From: Tragulus kanchil
Taxonomy: Eukaryota > Chordata > Mammalia > Artiodactyla > Tragulidae
Assembly (NCBI GenBank): GCA_022376925.1
Contig: JAIOJX010000032.1
Location: 172,075,979 to 172,139,978, forward strand
Length of the DNA stretch: 64,000 nucleotides
Reading direction: 5' to 3'
Part shown: one piece after another, positions 22,942 to 34,880 of the stretch
How the letters are laid out: every line of letters begins with the position of its first letter
Position numbering within the stretch: position 1 is the first letter of the stretch
Position numbers and translations under genes: made by a program
Notes under the pieces: model-generated
Told to the model about the DNA's origin: nothing
Seen by the model: the letters and a program-made list of their open reading frames with translations, nothing else
Databases searched by the model: none

Positions 22942-23842
22942 TAAATGCTTTTATGCATGTATTAAAACAATTACATTGCTTATCTCCTTTAGTCTGTTGA
23001 TACTGTGTATTACATTGCTTACTTAATTTTTGAATGTTAATTCAAACTTAAATTTCTGGAAGTTAATTTATTGTGGTCCCTACAATATGTTATCCTTTTT
23101 AATGTTTTCTACTTAATTAATATTAAGAATTTTGGTATTTTTCTATCTACCATTTTGTGATTGGTTTTCTATTTGCCTCATTTTTGTTCCTTTAATTTTT
23201 AACTGATTTTTCTAAACATTACAATGCAAGTGATACTGATCTGTAATTATATTTTGTAATGTCTCTGTCAGACTGATTGTAAGATTTAAATGGCCTCATA
23301 TAACAAACTAGAAATGGAATGACAACCCACCCAGTAGTCTTGCCTGGAGAATTCTATGGACACAGGAACTTGGTGGGCAATAGTCTGTGCGGTCGCAAAG
23401 AGTCAGACATGACTGAACATGCTTTTTTAATTATTTAAGTGAAATGATTAAACAAAATTTTTCAGTTGTTTGCTACAATCAAGTTTTGTAAATTTACCTT
23501 CTGCCCTTGACCTTGCTAAATTCACTAATTAGTTCTGGTAGTTGTTTTATTGATTCTTTTGGATTTTCTTTGTTGACAATCATGTCATATGAAAATGAGA
23601 CATCTTTCTTTCCAACCTGGATGACATTTATTTAGTTAAGTTTTTGTTTATTTTTGTTGGCTTATTGTACTGGCAAGCACCTCCAATGCAGCGTAGAATA
23701 AGAATGTCCATTCTCATCTTGTTCCCAACCTTAGTGAGGACAATTTCAGTCTTTCATCATTAAATATTATATTAGTTATGTTTCTGATGTTATTTCTTAT
23801 TTTTATTACGAATGAATTAGAGTTTTGTTCAATTCTTTTTGC

Positions 23843-24053
23843 ATACCTGTGTGCTAAGTAACTTTAGTTGTCTCCAACTCTTTGAGACCCTGTGAACTAT
23901 AGCCTGCCAGGCTTATCTGTTCATAGGATTCTCTGGCCAATAATACCTGAGTGGGTTCCCATGCCATACTCTAGGGGATCTTCTCGACCCAGGGATCAAA
24001 ATCTCATGCATTAGTAGGTGGATTCTTTACCACTGGCACCACCTGGAAAGCCC
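23843..24053 (-). mobile_element. Duplicate of the Bov-tA SINE at 22731
   Basis: Identical copy at +1112. Confidence 0.9.
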
Positions 24054-24382
24054 TAAATGCTTTTATGCATGTATTAAAACAATTACATTGCTTATCTCCT
24101 TTAGTCTGTTGATACTGTGTATTACATTGCTTACTTAATTTTTGAATGTTAATTCAAACTTAAATTTCTGGAAGTTAATTTATTGTGGTCCCTACAATAT
24201 GTTATCCTTTTTAATGTTTTCTACTTAATTAATATTAAGAATTTTGGTATTTTTCTATCTACCATTTTGTGATTGGTTTTCTATTTGCCTCATTTTTGTT
24301 CCTTTAATTTTTAACTGATTTTTCTAAACATTACAATGCAAGTGATACTGATCTGTAATTATATTTTGTAATGTCTCTGTCA

Positions 24383-26582
24383 GACTGATTGTAAGATTTA
24401 AATGGCCTCATATAACAAACTAGAAAGTTTCCTCCTCTGTTTTTTAGAAGTTTATATGTGGTGGTACTATTACTTTTTAAAATGTTGACATAATTAATTA
24501 GTGAAGATATCTGGGTCAACGGTTTCTCTTGTGGGTATGCTTTTCATAAAGAAAGTAATTTCTTTATGGATACATGATAATTAAGATATTCTGTTATAAA
24601 GGATTTTTCCATTTCATCTGAATTGCTGAACTTGTTGAAATTGGCATTATCCCTGTAATATCTGTAGGATCTATAGTGATGTCCCTTGTCTTGCTCTGGG
24701 CATTGTTAATTTGTGCCTTCTTTCTTTATTTTTTTGATCAGTGTGTACCCATCACATTTATCTTAACAAGCTCTTGGTTGCATCGATTGCTCTGTACATT
24801 TTGTTTTATATTGCACTGATTTATCCTCTTACATTTTCTATTTCCTTCTCTCTACCTACTTTGGGTTTCCTTTGCTCCTCTTGTCCTAGTATCTTAAGTT
24901 GAAACCTTGGATCACTGCTTTTGGATCTCTCTTCCTATCAAATATTACAAGTGTGTAAAACTACTACTTTTCTTCTAAGCTCTCCTTGAAATCAATCCGC
25001 AAATTTTGATATGTTCATATCTTGAATCAGTTCATATCTTTCCTGATTCCTCTTGTGACTTATTCCTTAACCCATGAATTTTTTTAGAATTGTGTTGTTT
25101 GATTTTGAAATATTTAGGATTTTCTAAATAGTTTATTATTGCTTCTAGTTTTGTTGTGGTCAAAGATTATACTTTATATGATTCAGGTGAGGCTGTTTAT
25201 ACTTTTGATTAATGTACAATGTGCATTTGAATAGAAAGATTCTCTAGGTATTGGATGTAGTATTCTGTAGATATCAGTTAAGTCAAGTTGATTGATAGCA
25301 TTGTTCAAATCATCTGTATATTTACTGATTTTGTTTGTTTAGTTTTTCTATTAATAATTGAGTGAAGCAGTATTAAAATCTCTAGTTATGATTGTAGAAT
25401 TGTCCACGTCTCTCTTTAATTTCGTTAATATTTGCTTACATACTTGAAGATCTCCTGTTGGAAGCATATACATTTATGGGTTGACTGATTGTAAGATTTA
25501 AATGGCCTCATATAACAAACTAGAAAGTTTCCTCCTCTGTTTTTTAGAAGTTTATATGTGGTGGTACTATTACTTTTTAAAATGTTGACATAATTAATTA
25601 GTGAAGATATCTGGGTCAACGGTTTCTCTTGTGGGTATGCTTTTCATAAAGAAAGTAATTTCTTTATGGATACATGATAATTAAGATATTCTGTTATAAA
25701 GGATTTTTCCATTTCATCTGAATTGCTGAACTTGTTGAAATTGGCATTATCCCTGTAATATCTGTAGGATCTATAGTGATGTCCCTTGTCTTGCTCTGGG
25801 CATTGTTAATTTGTGCCTTCTTTCTTTATTTTTTTGATCAGTGTGTACCCATCACATTTATCTTAACAAGCTCTTGGTTGCATCGATTGCTCTGTACATT
25901 TTGTTTTATATTGCACTGATTTATCCTCTTACATTTTCTATTTCCTTCTCTCTACCTACTTTGGGTTTCCTTTGCTCCTCTTGTCCTAGTATCTTAAGTT
26001 GAAACCTTGGATCACTGCTTTTGGATCTCTCTTCCTATCAAATATTACAAGTGTGTAAAACTACTACTTTTCTTCTAAGCTCTCCTTGAAATCAGTCCGC
26101 AAATTTTGATATGTTCATATCTTGAATCAGTTCATATCTTTCCTGATTCCTCTTGTGACTTATTCCTTAACCCGTGAATTTTTTTAGAATTGTGTTGTTT
26201 GATTTTGAAATATTTAGGATTTTCTAAATAGTTTATTATTGCTTCTAGTTTTGTTGTGGTCAAAGATTATACTTTATATGATTCAGGTGAGGCTGTTTAT
26301 ACTTTTGATTAATGTACAATGTGCATTTGAATAGAAAGATTCTCTAGGTATTGGATGTAGTATTCTGTAGATATCAGTTAAGTCAAGTTGATTGATAGCA
26401 TTGTTCAAATCATCTGTATATTTACTGATTTTGTTTGTTTAGTTTTTCTATTAATAATTGAGTGAAGCAGTATTAAAATCTCTAGTTATGATTGTAGAAT
26501 TGTCCACGTCTCTCTTTAATTTTGTTAATATTTGCTCACATACTTGAAGATCTCCTGTTGGAAGCATATACATTTATGGGTT
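24383..26582. repeat. Direct tandem duplication 9: 24383-25482 and 25483-26582 (1100 bp)
   Basis: Copies of antisense L1 sequence with a few transitions (atcaatccgc/atcagtccgc, acccatgaat/acccgtgaat, aatttcgtt/aattttgtt). The joint word is ttgactgatt. Confidence 0.95.
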
Positions 26583-26762
26583 GTTATATGTTGTGATGGG
26601 ATTTATGCTTGTATCATTATGAAATATTCTTTCCTGTCTCCATTAGCACTCTACTCTTTAAGTCTATTTTATCTGATATTAATATATTCATGCAGTCTTC
26701 TCATGTTTACTATTTTCGTGATATATATTTTTATATCTCCTTACTTTCAGCCTATTTATATC

Positions 26763-27036
26763 TTTTTTTTAATTTTAATTTGGCCTCTCTTATTGTTTTT
26801 TTGTTTATTTATTTTCATCCATCTTTGTTCTTTGGCCTGTGTGGGCCTCCCATTGCAGTGGCCTCTCATTGCTGAGCACTGGCTCTGGGCACATGTGCTC
26901 CAGAAAGTTGGCTCCTAATTGGACACACCAGTCCAGTTGCTCTGTGGCACGTGGGATCTTCCCGGGCCAGGGATTGAACTGGTGCCCCTTGCACTGCAAG
27001 GTGGATTCATTACCCAGTGGACCACCAGGGAAGCTC
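26763..27036 (-). mobile_element. CHR-type SINE, antisense, inside the L1
   Basis: T-rich start, gtgtgggcctcccattgcag body, head with gggattgaactgg and ccaccagggaagc. The right flank tatatctttttt at 27037 repeats the left flank at 26757, a plausible target duplication. Confidence 0.9.
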
Positions 27037-29242
27037 TATATCTTTTTTATATTTAAAATTTACCTCTTTTATGGACAGCATGTAGTTAGATCCTGCTTTT
27101 TTGTGTGTGTTTTTTTAATTCAGTCATATGATTGCTGCCTTTTAATCAGAATATTTAGTCGATTAGCAATTAATGTATTTTTAATATAATTGAACTTGGA
27201 TCTACCATTTTATGGTTGGTTTTCTATTCCCTATGTTTTTTGTTCCTCTTTGAATTTTTTGGTGGTTTCTCTACACATGACATATATACATCCTCTGTTT
27301 ATCACAATCTATTTAGTGTTAATATTGTAGCTCACCATGTAAAATGTAAAAAGTTTTCAACTACATAAATTTATTTACCTCTCCCTTCCCTTTATGCTAT
27401 AGTCATTGTATATTATATTATATAGCCATCTGGATAGTGCTATCATTTTCACTTAAATAGTTGTTGTTTTAAATGAACTAAGAAAATTGTTTATTATTAC
27501 CCAGCTATTTCACAGATTCATCATTTCTAATAGTTTTTTTTTCAGAAGATATGAATTTTCATGTGATATTATTTCCTTTTAGAATGAAGAACATCCTGTA
27601 GCATTTTCTGATACAGATTTGCTGACCATGAATTCTCAGTCATCTGTTATCTGAAGCAGTTGTTATTTTGTCTTTGTTCTGAAAGGGTATGTTCACTGGA
27701 CATAGAATTCTGAGTTAACAGGTGTAAAATGTTTTTAATTTATAACTTTACAGATATTGTTCTACTGTATTTTGGCCTTCTGTCATGGTTAACTGGAGAT
27801 CATTTGACTTGCTCTTCTGTATACAGTGTTTCATTTTGCTCTGGTTGAGTTCAAGATTTTCACTTTATCTTTTGCTTGGAACTCTTTGGGAACTTGGGTG
27901 TGCTTTTCTTTGAAATTTTTTTCTTGAAGTTTTATGATTTTCTTATTGGAAAATTTTAAGTATTTCACCAAACTTAAGAAATTTTTTGCCACTTTGTTTT
28001 CAAATATTATAAATATTATTCTCTCTTTCCTCCCCATTTCAGCAATTCCATTTATGATAGATACTGTATTGCAGGTTGGCTCCTAATTGGACACACCAGT
28101 CCAGTTGCTCTGTGGCACGTGGGATCTTCCCGGGCCAGGGATTGAACTGGTGCCCCTTGCACTGCAAGGTGGATTCATTACCCACTGGACCACCAGGGAA
28201 GCTCTATATCTTTTTTATATTTAAAATTTACCTCTTTTATGGACAGCATGTAGTTAGATCCTGCTTTTTTGTGTGTGTTTTTTTAATTCAGTCATATGAT
28301 TGCTGCCTTTTAATCAGAATATTTAGTCGATTAGCAATTAATGTATTTTTAATATAATTGAACTTGGATCTACCATTTTATGATTGGTTTTCTATTCCCT
28401 ATGTTTTTTGTTCCTCTTTGAATTTTTTGGTGGTTTCTCTACACATGACATATACACATCCTCTGTTTATCACAATCTATTTAGTGTTAATATTGTAGCT
28501 CACCATGTAAAATGTAAAAAGTTTTCAACTACATAAATTTATTTACCTCTCCCTTCCCTTTATGCTATAGTCATTGTATATTATATTATATAGCCATCTG
28601 GATAGTGCTATCATTTTCACTTAAATAGTTGTTGTTTTAAATGAACTAAGAAAATTGTTTATTATTACCCAGCTATTTCACAGATTCATCATTTCTAATA
28701 GTTTTTTTTTCAGAAGATATGAATTTTCATGTGATATTATTTCCTTTTAGAATGAAGAACATCCTGTAGCATTTTCTGATACAGATTTGCTGACCATGAA
28801 TTCTCAGTCATCTGTTATCTGAAGCAGTTGTTATTTTGTCTTTGTTCTGAAAGGGTATGTTCACTGGACATAGAATTCTGAGTTAACAGGTTTAAATTGT
28901 TTTTAATTTATAACTTTACAGATATTGTTCTACTGTATTTTGGCCTTCTGTCATGGTTAACTGGAGATCATTTGACTTGCTCTTCTGTATACAGTGTTTC
29001 ATTTTGCTCTGGTTGAGTTCAAGATTTTCACTTTATCTTTTACTTGGAACTCTTTCGGAACTTGGGTGTGCTTTTCTTTGAAATTTTTTTCTTGAAGTTT
29101 TATGATTTTCTTATTGGAAAATTTTAAGTATTTCACCAAACTTAAGAAATTTTTTGCCACTTTGTTTTCAAATATTATAAATATTATTCTCTCTTTCCTC
29201 CCCATTTCAGCAATTCCATTTATGATAGATACTGTATTGCAG
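26907..29242. repeat. Direct tandem duplication 10: 26907-28074 and 28075-29242 (1168 bp)
   Basis: The longest unit of the set. The joint is gcag|gttggctcc with gtt shared. At least six substitutions separate the copies (for example tatggttgg/tatgattgg and ttgcttgg/ttacttgg). Confidence 0.95.
28075..28204 (-). mobile_element. Partial duplicate of the CHR-type SINE at 26763
   Basis: Copy of 26907-27036 only. The tail half of the SINE is absent because the duplication starts inside it. Confidence 0.9.
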
Positions 29243-29750
29243 GTTCCTGAGGTCCTGTTAAATTTTCTATAGTTTTTCTCTTTATATTTCTCAGATTGGA
29301 TAATTTCTGTTGGTCTGTCTTCAAGCTCACTAGCTTGTTCCTTTGTCACATCCATTATTCTGTTAAGCATATGAAAGGAATTTTTAATTTCATTTATCAT
29401 ATATTGATGCTCAAGAATTTCCATTTATGTCTTTTTTATAGTTTTTATTTTTCTGCTGACATTTCCTATCTTCACAGGCCTGAAGAGCATGTTTTTATTT
29501 CTGTCCTTGTTTTTAAATTCTTGTCTTATAATTTCAGTGTTTTAGTCATTTTGGAATTGGTCTTCATCTATTGTTTTTTTCTCTTGAAGATAAGTCACAT
29601 TTTCTTGTTTCTTCTGTGTTGTGTAATTTTGGATTGTATCCTGGACATTGTGAATGCCATCTGGATTCTGTTATATTTCTTTGAAGAATGTTATTATTTT
29701 TTTAAGCACACTATAAATTTAATTGGACTCAAACTGTGAACTCTTTCTCT

Positions 29751-30357
29751 TAGAACAGCTTAGAACTTAGCTATATTATTTGTCATTCACTTGGCTGCTT
29801 TGAATCCACCCCTCATATCCGTGGTTCAGGTGTTCCCTAAAGAATCAGCAGTGCCCTTCATCACAATCTAGCCTTTTCAGAATTACACCCTGACTTTCCA
29901 GCGACTCTGGTTGCCCTGAACTCCGTCCTTTTGTTCTTCAGGTCAGAAAAGCTGTAGGTTTTCCTTTAAAGATTTAGTAACTTCTGTGGTGACAATTTTG
30001 AACTGCCCACAGGCTGAAAGCTATAAAAATGGGCATTTCATCTCTTGCCATTCTTTTTCCTTCCAAATATCAACTTCCTTAAGAGTCTGCCTGCCTTTTC
30101 TTCATTCTCCAGTGAACAGAAGTCTTGTTTTATATTTTTATACCAAGTTGCTTGTTATCTGAGAAGGGCTGGGTCTACAGGAAGCTCTTTTGGCTGTACG
30201 AGGAGGAAGAACCTTTCTTCCTTTCATGGAGGTTAAATGCATTTTATTTTCAGGGAAACTGTATGACATATTTTTTCTTAAAAAGCATCACCTAAGCTCC
30301 AGATAAATCAAGGTCAAAATAAATGGAAGTTTCCAGATGACATTTGTTCCATTCGTC
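29751..30357. other. Unassigned, possibly the 5' end of the antisense L1
   Basis: Words such as ttgaatccacccctcatatc and gtggttcaggtgttccc resemble the 5' region of old L1 elements read antisense, but the match from memory is weak. Confidence 0.4.
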
Positions 30358-30372
30358 TAATCCTGGCCCACT

Positions 30373-30653
30373 GTTTTTTTTTTTTTTTTTTTTTTTGGCC
30401 GCTTTTATTGGTTTTCTATTTATTTATTTTCATCCATCTTTGTTCTTTGGCCAGTGTGGGCCTCCCATCACAGTGGCCTCTCTTGTTGCAGAGAAGCAGC
30501 TCTGGGTGCATGCGCTCCAGAGCGCTGGCTCGTAATTGGGCTCACCAGTCCAGCCGCTCCATCGCACGCAGGGTCTTCCTGGGCCAGGGATCGAGCTGGT
30601 GCCCCTTGCACTACAAGGCGGCCTCTTTACCCACTGGAGCACCAGGGAAGCCC
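30373..30653 (-). mobile_element. CHR-type SINE, antisense, with 15-bp target duplication
   Basis: A run of about 22 T (its A tail), the standard body and head. The 15-bp word taatcctggcccact occurs at 30358-30372 and 30654-30668, a perfect target-site duplication and so a fairly young insertion. Confidence 0.96.
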
Positions 30654-30668
30654 TAATCCTGGCCCACT

Positions 30669-30955
30669 TTTAATTTTATAAGGAAGAACCAAATACTACT
30701 TTTGTTTCAAAATTTACTATTTCCTACTGCTAGTAAATCTTTATTGAATGAATAAGCATTATGATAATGTTATCAGCAGTTTACATGTCATAAAATAGTT
30801 TGAAAATATAGTTTTAGTATATACCATTTCAATGCGTATGTATACCCATATGTATTACATTATATATATATATATCTGTCTTATGAATGTGTTTCCTGTT
30901 TCCATATTGTTTGCCTGTATTGGTTACTATTTTAAACATCTTTGTACACGCACCT
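30669..30955. other. Unassigned AT-rich sequence (copy 31764-32052)
   Basis: Contains a short TA run near 30857. No repeat family recognised. Confidence 0.45.
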
Positions 30956-31335
30956 TTTTTTAAAGCACTGTTTCTTTTAAAGAAATTTTGAATTTATTTA
31001 TTTATGTCTGGCTCTTCTGGGTTTTCACTGCTACTTCAGGCTCTTCTCTAGTTGCAGGGAGTTGGAGCTACTCTCTAATTGAGATGAGCAGGATTCCTGT
31101 TGCAGTGACTTCTCTTGTTGTGAAAGCCCATGGGCTCTAGGGCACGCGGGCTTCAATAGTTGGGGCACATGGACTCTATAGTTGTGGCTCCAAGGCTCTA
31201 GGGCACAGACTCCATAGCTGTGGCTCATAGACTTAGTTGCTCTGCAGTATGTGGGGTCTTCCTGGATCAGGGATCAAACCTGTGTCCTCTGCATGGGCTG
31301 GTGAACTCTTCACCACTGAGCTACCAGGGGAAACC
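30956..31335 (-). mobile_element. CHR-1-like SINE, antisense (copy about 32053-32428)
   Basis: gggttttcactgctacttc, gggctctagggcacgcggg and the head-side cttcaccactgagctacc. The flanks tgtacacgcacctttt and tgtacatacacttttg are probably a decayed target duplication. Confidence 0.85.
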
Positions 31336-31589
31336 TGTACATACACTTTTGGTGAAATACGTAACTATAAAAGGAATGCCTTAAGCATTCCTCCATGTAA
31401 TTGACAGTTGACTGACTGGATTAAATCGACATTTTCTACACCTTCTGCAGTGCTGGCTGTACGGAGAACAGTTCTCTTCTACTCCCTGTTTGGGATGTAC
31501 GCTTACCAAGAGTGAATTGTGTTTATCCCCAAACCTGTTTATGCCAGTTGTTACTTAGTTGATTGGAATACTAGCCTTTTTGAGTTGAT

Positions 31590-31748
31590 GAAGCAGCTCT
31601 GGGTGCATGCGCCCAGAGCGCTGGCTCGTAATTGGGCTCACCAGTCCAGCCGCCCATCGCACGCAGGGTCTTCCTGGGCCAGGGATCGAGCTGGTGCCCC
31701 TTGCACTACAAGGCGGCCTCTTTACCCACTGGAGCACCAGGGAAGCCC
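31590..31748 (-). mobile_element. Partial duplicate of the CHR-type SINE at 30373
   Basis: Copy of 30493-30653 with two 1-bp deletions close to the joint. The poly-T half is missing. Confidence 0.9.
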
Positions 31749-32052
31749 TAATCCTGGCCCACTTTTAATTTTATAAGGAAGAACCAAATACTACTTTTGT
31801 TTCAAAATTTACTATTTCCTACTGCTAGTAAATCTTTATTGAATGAATAAGCATTATGATAATGTTATCAGCAGTTTACATGTCATAAAATAGTTTGAAA
31901 ATATAGTTTTAGTATATACCATTTCAATGCGTATGTATACCCATATGTATTACATTATATATATATATATCTGTCTTATGAATGTGTTTCCTGTTTCCAT
32001 ATTGTTTGCCTGTATTGGTTACTATTTTAAACATCTTTGTACACGCACCTTT

Positions 32053-32428
32053 TTTTAAAGCACTGTTTCTTTTAAAGAAATTTTGAATTTATTTATTTAT
32101 GTCTGGCTCTTCTGGGTTTTCACTGCTACTTCAGGCTCTTCTCTAGTTGCAGGGAGTTGGAGCTACTCTCTAATTGAGATGAGCAGGATTCCTGTTGCAG
32201 TGACTTCTCTTGTTGTGAAAGCCCATGGGCTCTAGGGCACGCGGGCTTCAATAGTTGGGGCACATGGACTCTATAGTTGTGGCTCCAAGGCTCTAGGGCA
32301 CAGACTCCATAGCTGTGGCTCATAGACTTAGTTGCTCTGCAGTATGTGGGGTCTTCCTGGATCAGGGATCAAACCTGTGTCCTCTGCATGGGCTGGTGAA
32401 CTCTTCACCACTGAGCTACCAGGGAAGC
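32053..32428 (-). mobile_element. Duplicate of the CHR-1-like SINE at 30956
   Basis: Copy at about +1095. It reads ccagggaagcc where copy 1 has ccaggggaaacc, so copy 2 is the better sequence. Confidence 0.88.
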
Positions 32429-32910
32429 CTGTACATACACTTTTGGTGAAATACGTAACTATAAAAGGAATGCCTTAAGCATTCCTCCATGTAATTGACA
32501 GTTGACTGACTGGATTAAATCGACATTTTCTACACCTTCTGCAGTGCTGGCTGTACGGAGAACAGTTCTCTTCTACTCCCCTGTTTGGGATGTACGCTTA
32601 CCAAGAGTGAATTGTGTTTATCCCCAAACCTGTTTATGCCAGTTGTTACTATGGCTTAGTTGATTGGAATACTAGCCTATGAGATATGAGTGAAAAAAGA
32701 AAGGATGGTTATTTCTAGAACAGCCATAAAAACAGACCTGAATGCTCTGTGGAGACTCAATAAAATGAAATAACAATAGGATTGCAGTTAAAGAAGATCA
32801 TGGGCAAGGAAGCTGTAAACAATCTGAGAAAAAGGATTGTAAACTAAAAAAAGAAAAAGAGCCTAATTTCATATTGATACCCAAATATCTTGATGTTTGT
32901 GCCCCAAACT

Positions 32911-33596
32911 GTATTTTTAAGTTTATTTCTTAAATTAAAAAAAAATACGTCTTTATTTTTGGCTGCTCTGGGCCTTCACGTCTGCACAGGCTTTCTCTAG
33001 TTGTGGTGAGTGAGGGTTATTCTCTAGTCGTGTGTGGGCTTTTCACTGCAGTGGCTTCTGGCGTTGCAGAGCATGAGCCCTAGAGTGCACAGGCTTCAGT
33101 AGTTGTGGCCCGTGGGCTCAACAGTTGTGGTTCCTGGGCTCTAGAGCACAGGCTCAGTAGTTGTGGTGCACAGGCTTAGTTGCCCTGCAGTATGTGGAAT
33201 CTTCCCAGACCCAGAATTGAACCCATGTTCCCTGCATTGGGACACAGATTCTTTTTTTTTTTTTTTTTTAATTTTATTTATTTATTTATTTTGGGCAGGG
33301 GTTAGGTTGGGGAGGGAGGGGAGCAGGCGGGCCACTTCTATTGGTCTTTCATTTCTCCATTTTCATCCGTCTTTGTTCTTTGGCCCCTGTGGGCCTCCCA
33401 TCGCGGTGGCGTCTGTCGTCGCAGAGTGCCGGCTCTGGGCGCATGTGCTCCTGAGCTCTGGCTCGGTGATTGGACACATCGGTCCAGCCGCTCCGCGGCA
33501 CGTGGGATCTTCCCAGGCCAGGGATCGAACCGGCGCCCCTTGTACTGCAAGGCGGGGGACACAGATTCTTAACCACTGGACCGCCAGGGAAGTCCT
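32911..33596 (-). mobile_element. CHR-1-like SINE, antisense, split by a second SINE
   Basis: Outer element from 32911 to 33253 and from 33571 to 33596. Its target duplication gccccaaact is at 32901-32910 and 33597-33606. Body words ggctctagagcacaggctc and cagtagttgtgg identify the long CHR family. Confidence 0.9.
33254..33557 (-). mobile_element. CHR-type SINE nested in the CHR-1-like SINE
   Basis: T-rich tail, then gcgggccacttctattgg, the standard body and a head with gggatcgaaccgg. Flanked by gacacagattctt at 33241-33253 and 33558-33570, which is sequence of the outer SINE, so the insertion order is clear. Confidence 0.93.
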
Positions 33597-33606
33597 GCCC
33601 CAAACT

Positions 33607-34265
33607 TTATTAAGGGCATGCGTCATGTAGGTGTGGTTTATGCAAGAAAGATGCTGCAGAATTCTCATTAGGGATCAGACCTAGAGAGAAAAGCCTTGAT
33701 TCTTCATCATAAAACTGGTGAATGATTCCACATTTTACCTTATGATATAATATAGTCTTCATAGTATATTTCTGCCATTGTTGATGATGTCCAAATTTAA
33801 CTGACTTCTCAAGGGTTCAGATGGTCTAAATTGCTAATCCCAAAACATGAGCACAGTAGATTTGAATTGTGGTTCCTCAGGATAGCTTCCTAGAAATGTC
33901 ATCACTGTTGATATGTATTTACCTACTTGCGCATTAGAGAGATTATGTCCACTTCTGTTCCTGCAGTGGTTTTCTCCAAAGTTTTAAACTCTGGTGCTCC
34001 CTTGGCTCCGTCAGCTGTCATGTGCTGCGCTGGAAGACCTGTAGCCTGAAATGTTCTGAAAAACATCTCAGATTGTCCTTTGCTACAAACACACAAAAGG
34101 GAATTTGATCGTTTCCTATTTATGCCAGATTTTTTTGTGAATCTTAACCTTAAATGCCATAAAAGCATGGGTTTTGGTGGCCAAACACACTCAAAAAAAT
34201 TCATGTATTGCTTTATAACATTCAGACAATCACCCTTTTTTGTGTACTAGAAGGTACCCTATGTG
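33607..34265. other. Unassigned sequence (from 33952 duplicated)
   Basis: No repeat family recognised. A minus-strand 93-codon frame at 33923-34204 has no recognisable domain, and its N-terminal part changes between the two copies. Confidence 0.45.
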
Positions 34266-34388
34266 AATGCTGAGTCGCTTCAGTTGTGACTGACTATTTG
34301 TGATCCTATGGACCATAGCCTGCCAGACTCCTCTGCCCATGGGGGTTCTCCAGGCAAGAATACAGGCGTGGGTCGCCATTTCCTTCTC
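34266..34388 (-). mobile_element. Bov-tA-type SINE fragment, antisense (copy 35392-35514)
   Basis: Tail-side half only: gctgagtcgcttcagttg, ccatagcctgccagactcc, ttctccaggcaagaatac. The head is missing. Confidence 0.88.
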
Positions 34389-34627
34389 AGCTTATTAAAA
34401 CCTTCTTTTACAGGAAGGGGAACAGGGAGAAGTGACCTGACCGAGGTCTTGAGGCTCAGTATGTCTCAGCTGTGCTCAGAGCTCGGGCTTGCTGACACCT
34501 GGCCTGACCCAGCTCTTCCGAATGTGCCCCGTTGCTCTGATGGGAAGGGAAACATGCCAGAGTTTATCCCGGGGAGTTCCGTATTACCAAGAGGGCATGT
34601 GCGGGGTGTTGTCAGATAGTGTCTACA

Positions 34628-34880
34628 GTATGAGCTCACATGTATTGAATGCTTAAATGTGCCAGATACTGTTTTAAGTGCTTTAGCTGGATCAAATTAT
34701 CTTATTAACTCTCCCACGTAAACGTCATGATGGCTCTCCGAGGCCCCATTTTATAGATTAGGAAACTGAGTGTGGAGAAGTTCCTGAGGGTTTATAGCCA
34801 GTAAATGGTGAAATTAGAATTTGGTTGCCCACAGTCTTGCTCCAGAGCCTGGCTTCTTGCACATCCTGCTAAATTGCCTC
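34628..34880 (+). mobile_element. MIR SINE (copy 35754-36006)
   Basis: Good MIR order: attgaatgcttaaatgtgcc, actgttttaagtgctttag, ccccattttatagattagg, aaactgagtgtggagaag, tatagccagtaaatgg, ctccagagcctgg. An ancient mammalian SINE. Confidence 0.9.

Larger units (their letters stand above)
22199..24422. repeat. Direct tandem duplication 8: 22199-23310 and 23311-24422 (1112 bp)
   Basis: The shared word at the joint is gaaa. Copies appear identical. The last 40 bp of copy 2 are also the first 40 bp of duplication 9, so that stretch occurs three times (from 23271, 24383 and 25483). Confidence 0.95.
20521..29750 (-). mobile_element. Long antisense L1 LINE, heavily decayed, interrupted and inflated by duplications
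   Basis: Antisense L1 words occur in the right order from 3' to 5'. ORF2 tail: gccagaattgacgtcttaat, tcttcaatttcttcc. RT: ctaaattcactaattagttc, ctagaaagtttcctcctctg. Endonuclease: gttcaaatcatctgtatat, gtagaattgtccacg. Then the upstream and ORF1 side: ctttaagtctattttatctg, cattttctgatacagatttg. A minus-strand open stretch of 141 codons at 28999-29424 has lysine-rich, coiled-coil-like composition reminiscent of L1 ORF1. Without the duplications and insertions, about 5 kb of L1 remains. Family (old L1M type) inferred. Confidence 0.78.
30493..32678. repeat. Direct tandem duplication 11: 30493-31589 and 31590-32678 (offset 1095-1097 bp)
   Basis: Copy 2 lacks single bases at two places within its first 65 bp. 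The last 270 bp of copy 1 differ from copy 2 by several indels (ttacttag versus ttactatggcttag, ccaggggaaacc versus ccagggaagcc). Errors on both sides of the joint are as expected for two contig ends. Confidence 0.95.

Noticed and set aside
22199..26582. CRISPR-like or satellite array of spaced direct repeats
   Set aside because: Copies are about 1.1 kb each, paired not arrayed, in mammalian L1 sequence.
28999..29424. 141-codon minus-strand frame, lysine-rich
   Set aside because: Lies in sense of the decayed L1 and resembles its ORF1 region. A leftover of the LINE, not a host gene.
33163..33630. 155-codon plus-strand frame
   Set aside because: Runs through two nested antisense CHR-type SINEs. 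The protein is repeat translation.
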